DNA from: a virus
Reading direction: 5' to 3' (one strand)
IMG/VR virus record: IMGVR_UViG_3300035183_001074
Coordinates: 1-32,408 of that record
DNA: 32,408 nt
Below, piece after piece: positions 30,464 to 32,408 of the stretch; within the stretch, counting starts at the first letter, position 1; the number at the start of each line of letters is the position of its first letter. The position numbers were made by a program, and so were the translations under genes. Below the pieces are notes generated by a model. The model made no database searches, had not been told where the DNA came from, and worked only from the letters and a program-made list of their open reading frames with translations.

Positions 30464-30970
30464 ATGCCGCGGATCTCGATTCTCAACGCGGTCAACTACG
30501 ACGCGGGGGTATTTGACGATCTGGTGAGCAACCAGATCACGGCGGCGGCCGCGCCCTCGGTCGGCAACCAGATCTGCACGGTCATCTCGGACGCCGGCAC
30601 CAGCCGGGGGATCTACGGGCGGTTCACCGTACCGCAGGACTACACGGGATCGCCGGTGCTCCGGATCGTCGGCATCCTCGATGGGGCGCCGGGGGCCAGC
30701 GACGTGCTGGCCTTCGGCTTCCGCAAGCGCAGCGTGGCGGACAATGCCGCCGCGGACGGGACGTTCGACGCCGCGAACACGGGCTCGCTCACGATCGGAT
30801 CGTCGGGTGGCAACTACGCCGACGAAGATCTCGTCGTCCTCACGATCACGCTCACGGCCGCAGACTACGCGGCGGGTAACGAGGTGTTCTACTGGCTCTA
30901 CATCGATGCCACGCCGAACACCTACGCGGGCAACCTCCTGCTCTGCGACGTGGAGTTCCAGTACGCCTGA
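30464..30970 (+). CDS. Beta-rich structural protein (168 aa)
   Basis: The ATG follows AGGAGG by 8 bases. The sequence is Ala/Thr/Asp-rich and beta-type: ISILNAVNYDAGVFDDLVSN, GRFTVPQDYTGSPVLRIVGI, LVVLTITLTAADYAAGNEVF and YWLYIDATPNTYAGNLLLCD. This looks like a jelly-roll-type decoration or fibre-associated protein. It lies directly before the LamG-like fibre gene, which suggests a fibre or tip role. I assign no family. Confidence 0.6.
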   Translation: MPRISILNAVNYDAGVFDDLVSNQITAAAAPSVGNQICTVISDAGTSRGIYGRFTVPQDYTGSPVLRIVGILDGAPGASDVLAFGFRKRSVADNAAADGTFDAANTGSLTIGSSGGNYADEDLVVLTITLTAADYAAGNEVFYWLYIDATPNTYAGNLLLCDVEFQYA

Positions 30971-30981
30971 GAGCGCCGGCC

Positions 30982-32408
30982 GTGTCGCACAATCACGCGC
31001 CGAACAATTCGTGGCTCATCACGACGGCCAATGTCCCGACGTTTGCGCCCTGGACGGTCTCGCTCTGGTTTCGTGGGTCCACTGGCGCCGGCACCTGGCG
31101 CGGCCTCTTCCAGTGGGTCGACGTGAGCGGGCAGATCTGGATTGGCATCAGCGATGCAAACCAGATCGAACTGTGGATCGAGGGCGACACGACTGGCACG
31201 GTCGTGCTGTCGTCGGTGTCGTTGAACACGTGGTACTGGGTCGGGTTGGTCTCAGCGTCGATGACGAGCCGGACGGGCTACGCCTCCGATGGGATGGGGA
31301 CGATCGCGTCTGGGACGAATACCCGCAGCCTCTCCGCTTCCAATCCGCAGAGCATGCGGATTGGCAACTCGACGTTCAATGAGCCGTGCAAGAGCGAGAT
31401 CGCCGCCATCAAGATCTGGTCGGCGGCGCTGACGCTCGACGAACTCCGCGCCGAGCGTGACAGCGTCGAGCCCAAGCGGCGCGCGAATCTGAATCGCTGG
31501 ACCCCCTGCTGGAGTGCCAGTGATGCCAGAGACTACGGGCCGTTGCAAAGCAACTGGACGGCCAACGGCACCATCGTCACCGGCGTCAATCCGCCGATTC
31601 GGTACCGGCGTGGGACCACCCGACGGGCGAAGGTGGTCGGTGGCGGATCGTTCACGGTGTCGGTCGCCGGTACACTCAGCTCCTCCGGTGCGCTGCTGAA
31701 AGACGCGTCGCGACGCTTCTCGGCGACTCTGACGCCCTCAGCCGCCGTCCTCCGATCCGCCCAGAAGGGCTTGGCGGCTTCGCTCACCAGTGCGGGCTCG
31801 ATCCGCCGCCAACCGCAACGCACCGTCGGCGGCACGCTCACCATGGCCGGCGCCCTCGATCTCGTGCGCGCCCTGACCGTGGCCCTGGCTGGCACGATCA
31901 CGTCAGCCGGGGCGCTCATCCGACGCGCGGATCTGCTGCGCGGAGGCGTCCTGGCCCCCTCAGCCGCCATAATCCGATCCGCGCAGAAGGGCCTCGCGGG
32001 CTCACTCACCAGTGTGGGCGGCCTCGCGCAGGCCGTCAGCCGCCGTCTCGTGGGTGCTCTCACCCCGACGGGGAGCGCGACGATCACCAAGCAGATCCAG
32101 ATTGCTGTCGCTGGCACCCTGGCCTCAGCCGGCAGTCTGGCGCGCCAAGCGCAACGCGCCCTCGGTGGCACCCTGGCCTCCAGTGGCATACTCGCGCGGA
32201 CGGCGGCGCGCAGCGTCACGGGCGCCATCTCATCGACGGGCGGCCTCGCGCAGGCCGTCAGTCGCCGTCTCGTCGGTGCCGTCACCCCGACGGGCAGTCT
32301 GACGGTCACCAAACAGATCCAGATCGCCCTGGCTGGCGTCCTAGCGTCCGCCGGCAGTCTCGCGCGCCAGGCGCAACGACGGATCGGTGGCACGGTGGCC
32401 TCGAGTGG
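30982..32408 (+). CDS. LamG-like fibre/adhesin with 18-residue repeats, 3' end cut by window edge
   Basis: The frame starts at GTG 30982 (SHNHAPNNSWLITTANVPTF) and stays open to the right edge (about 475 codons). The first 200 residues look like a LamG/concanavalin jelly roll (FAPWTVSLWFRGSTGAG, IELWIEGDTTGTVVLSSVSL, RIGNSTFNEPCKSEIAAIKI), a sugar-binding fold. From about residue 225 the protein is an array of units of 18, 18, 18 and 20 residues, each with a hydrophobic-G-x-L-x-S-x-G core. The likely role is a receptor-binding fibre, with the solenoid as its shaft. The start is uncertain because no strong ribosome site is visible. Confidence 0.7.
   Translation, partial: MSHNHAPNNSWLITTANVPTFAPWTVSLWFRGSTGAGTWRGLFQWVDVSGQIWIGISDANQIELWIEGDTTGTVVLSSVSLNTWYWVGLVSASMTSRTGYASDGMGTIASGTNTRSLSASNPQSMRIGNSTFNEPCKSEIAAIKIWSAALTLDELRAERDSVEPKRRANLNRWTPCWSASDARDYGPLQSNWTANGTIVTGVNPPIRYRRGTTRRAKVVGGGSFTVSVAGTLSSSGALLKDASRRFSATLTPSAAVLRSAQKGLAASLTSAGSIRRQPQRTVGGTLTMAGALDLVRALTVALAGTITSAGALIRRADLLRGGVLAPSAAIIRSAQKGLAGSLTSVGGLAQAVSRRLVGALTPTGSATITKQIQIAVAGTLASAGSLARQAQRALGGTLASSGILARTAARSVTGAISSTGGLAQAVSRRLVGAVTPTGSLTVTKQIQIALAGVLASAGSLARQAQRRIGGTVASS
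31717..32408. repeat. 222-bp superrepeat within the fibre gene
   Basis: Three successive 222-bp units (31717-31938, 31939-32160, 32161-32382) plus the start of a fourth can be aligned in frame. Each encodes four repeats of 18, 18, 18 and 20 residues. Stretches such as CCGATCCGC (31752 and 31974) and GGCCTCGCGCAGGCCGTCAG (32020 and 32242) recur at exactly 222 bp. The array continues beyond the window. Confidence 0.85.

Noticed and set aside
31533-32393. Minus-strand repetitive frame of 286 codons
   Set aside because: Its repeats are only the mirror of the 222-bp repeats in the fibre gene, and no start signal is seen.

Overview
The window looks like part of a tailed-phage (Caudoviricetes) genome, or a prophage, with high GC content. 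A near-complete siphovirus-type virion module runs rightwards and an early DNA-metabolism operon runs leftwards. The packing is typical of a phage: genes are joined by ATGA/GTGA overlaps, and only two gaps exceed 300 bases. I see no integrase, tRNA, rRNA, CRISPR array or insertion sequence. The lifestyle is therefore open and the host cannot be named. The host uses ordinary Shine-Dalgarno signals and sigma70-like promoters.

Positions 1-6075 (minus strand) form an operon of about 15 mostly small genes. They include a Xre-type HTH protein, an ERF-family single-strand annealing recombinase, a DnaQ/PolB-type 3'-5' exonuclease, a RuvC-like resolvase, several small zinc-finger-like proteins, a one-helix membrane protein and, cut by the left edge, a predicted beta-propeller protein. 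The operon appears to be driven by a near-consensus promoter at 6269-6296 in a 309-base divergent control region. That region also holds palindromic operator candidates and a structured leader.

Positions 6385-7742 (plus strand) hold a MerR/excisionase-like HTH gene that seems to be transcribed without a leader, an RNase H-like gene, and about 600 bases of uncertain content.

Positions 7743-14400 are packaging and head genes: small and large terminase, portal, MuF-like protein, virion morphogenesis protein, scaffold and major capsid protein. A perfect 14-bp hairpin follows the capsid gene. Positions 14479-19413 interleave connector-type genes with three related glycosyltransferase-like genes, a CxxC protein and a class I methyltransferase. 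This is a probable virion or glycan modification set and the most unusual part of the window. Positions 19415-25982 are tail genes: terminator, tube, an assembly chaperone pair read through a probable +1 frameshift, tape measure and hub.

Positions 25989-30970 hold fibre-like and small genes, a transglycosylase-like protein followed by an alpha/beta hydrolase (probable lysis or envelope-attack pair), a Fis-type HTH protein, and three small genes with export signals. From 30982 to the right edge is a LamG-like fibre gene whose C-terminal part is an 18-residue repeat array with a 222-bp (74-codon) superperiod.
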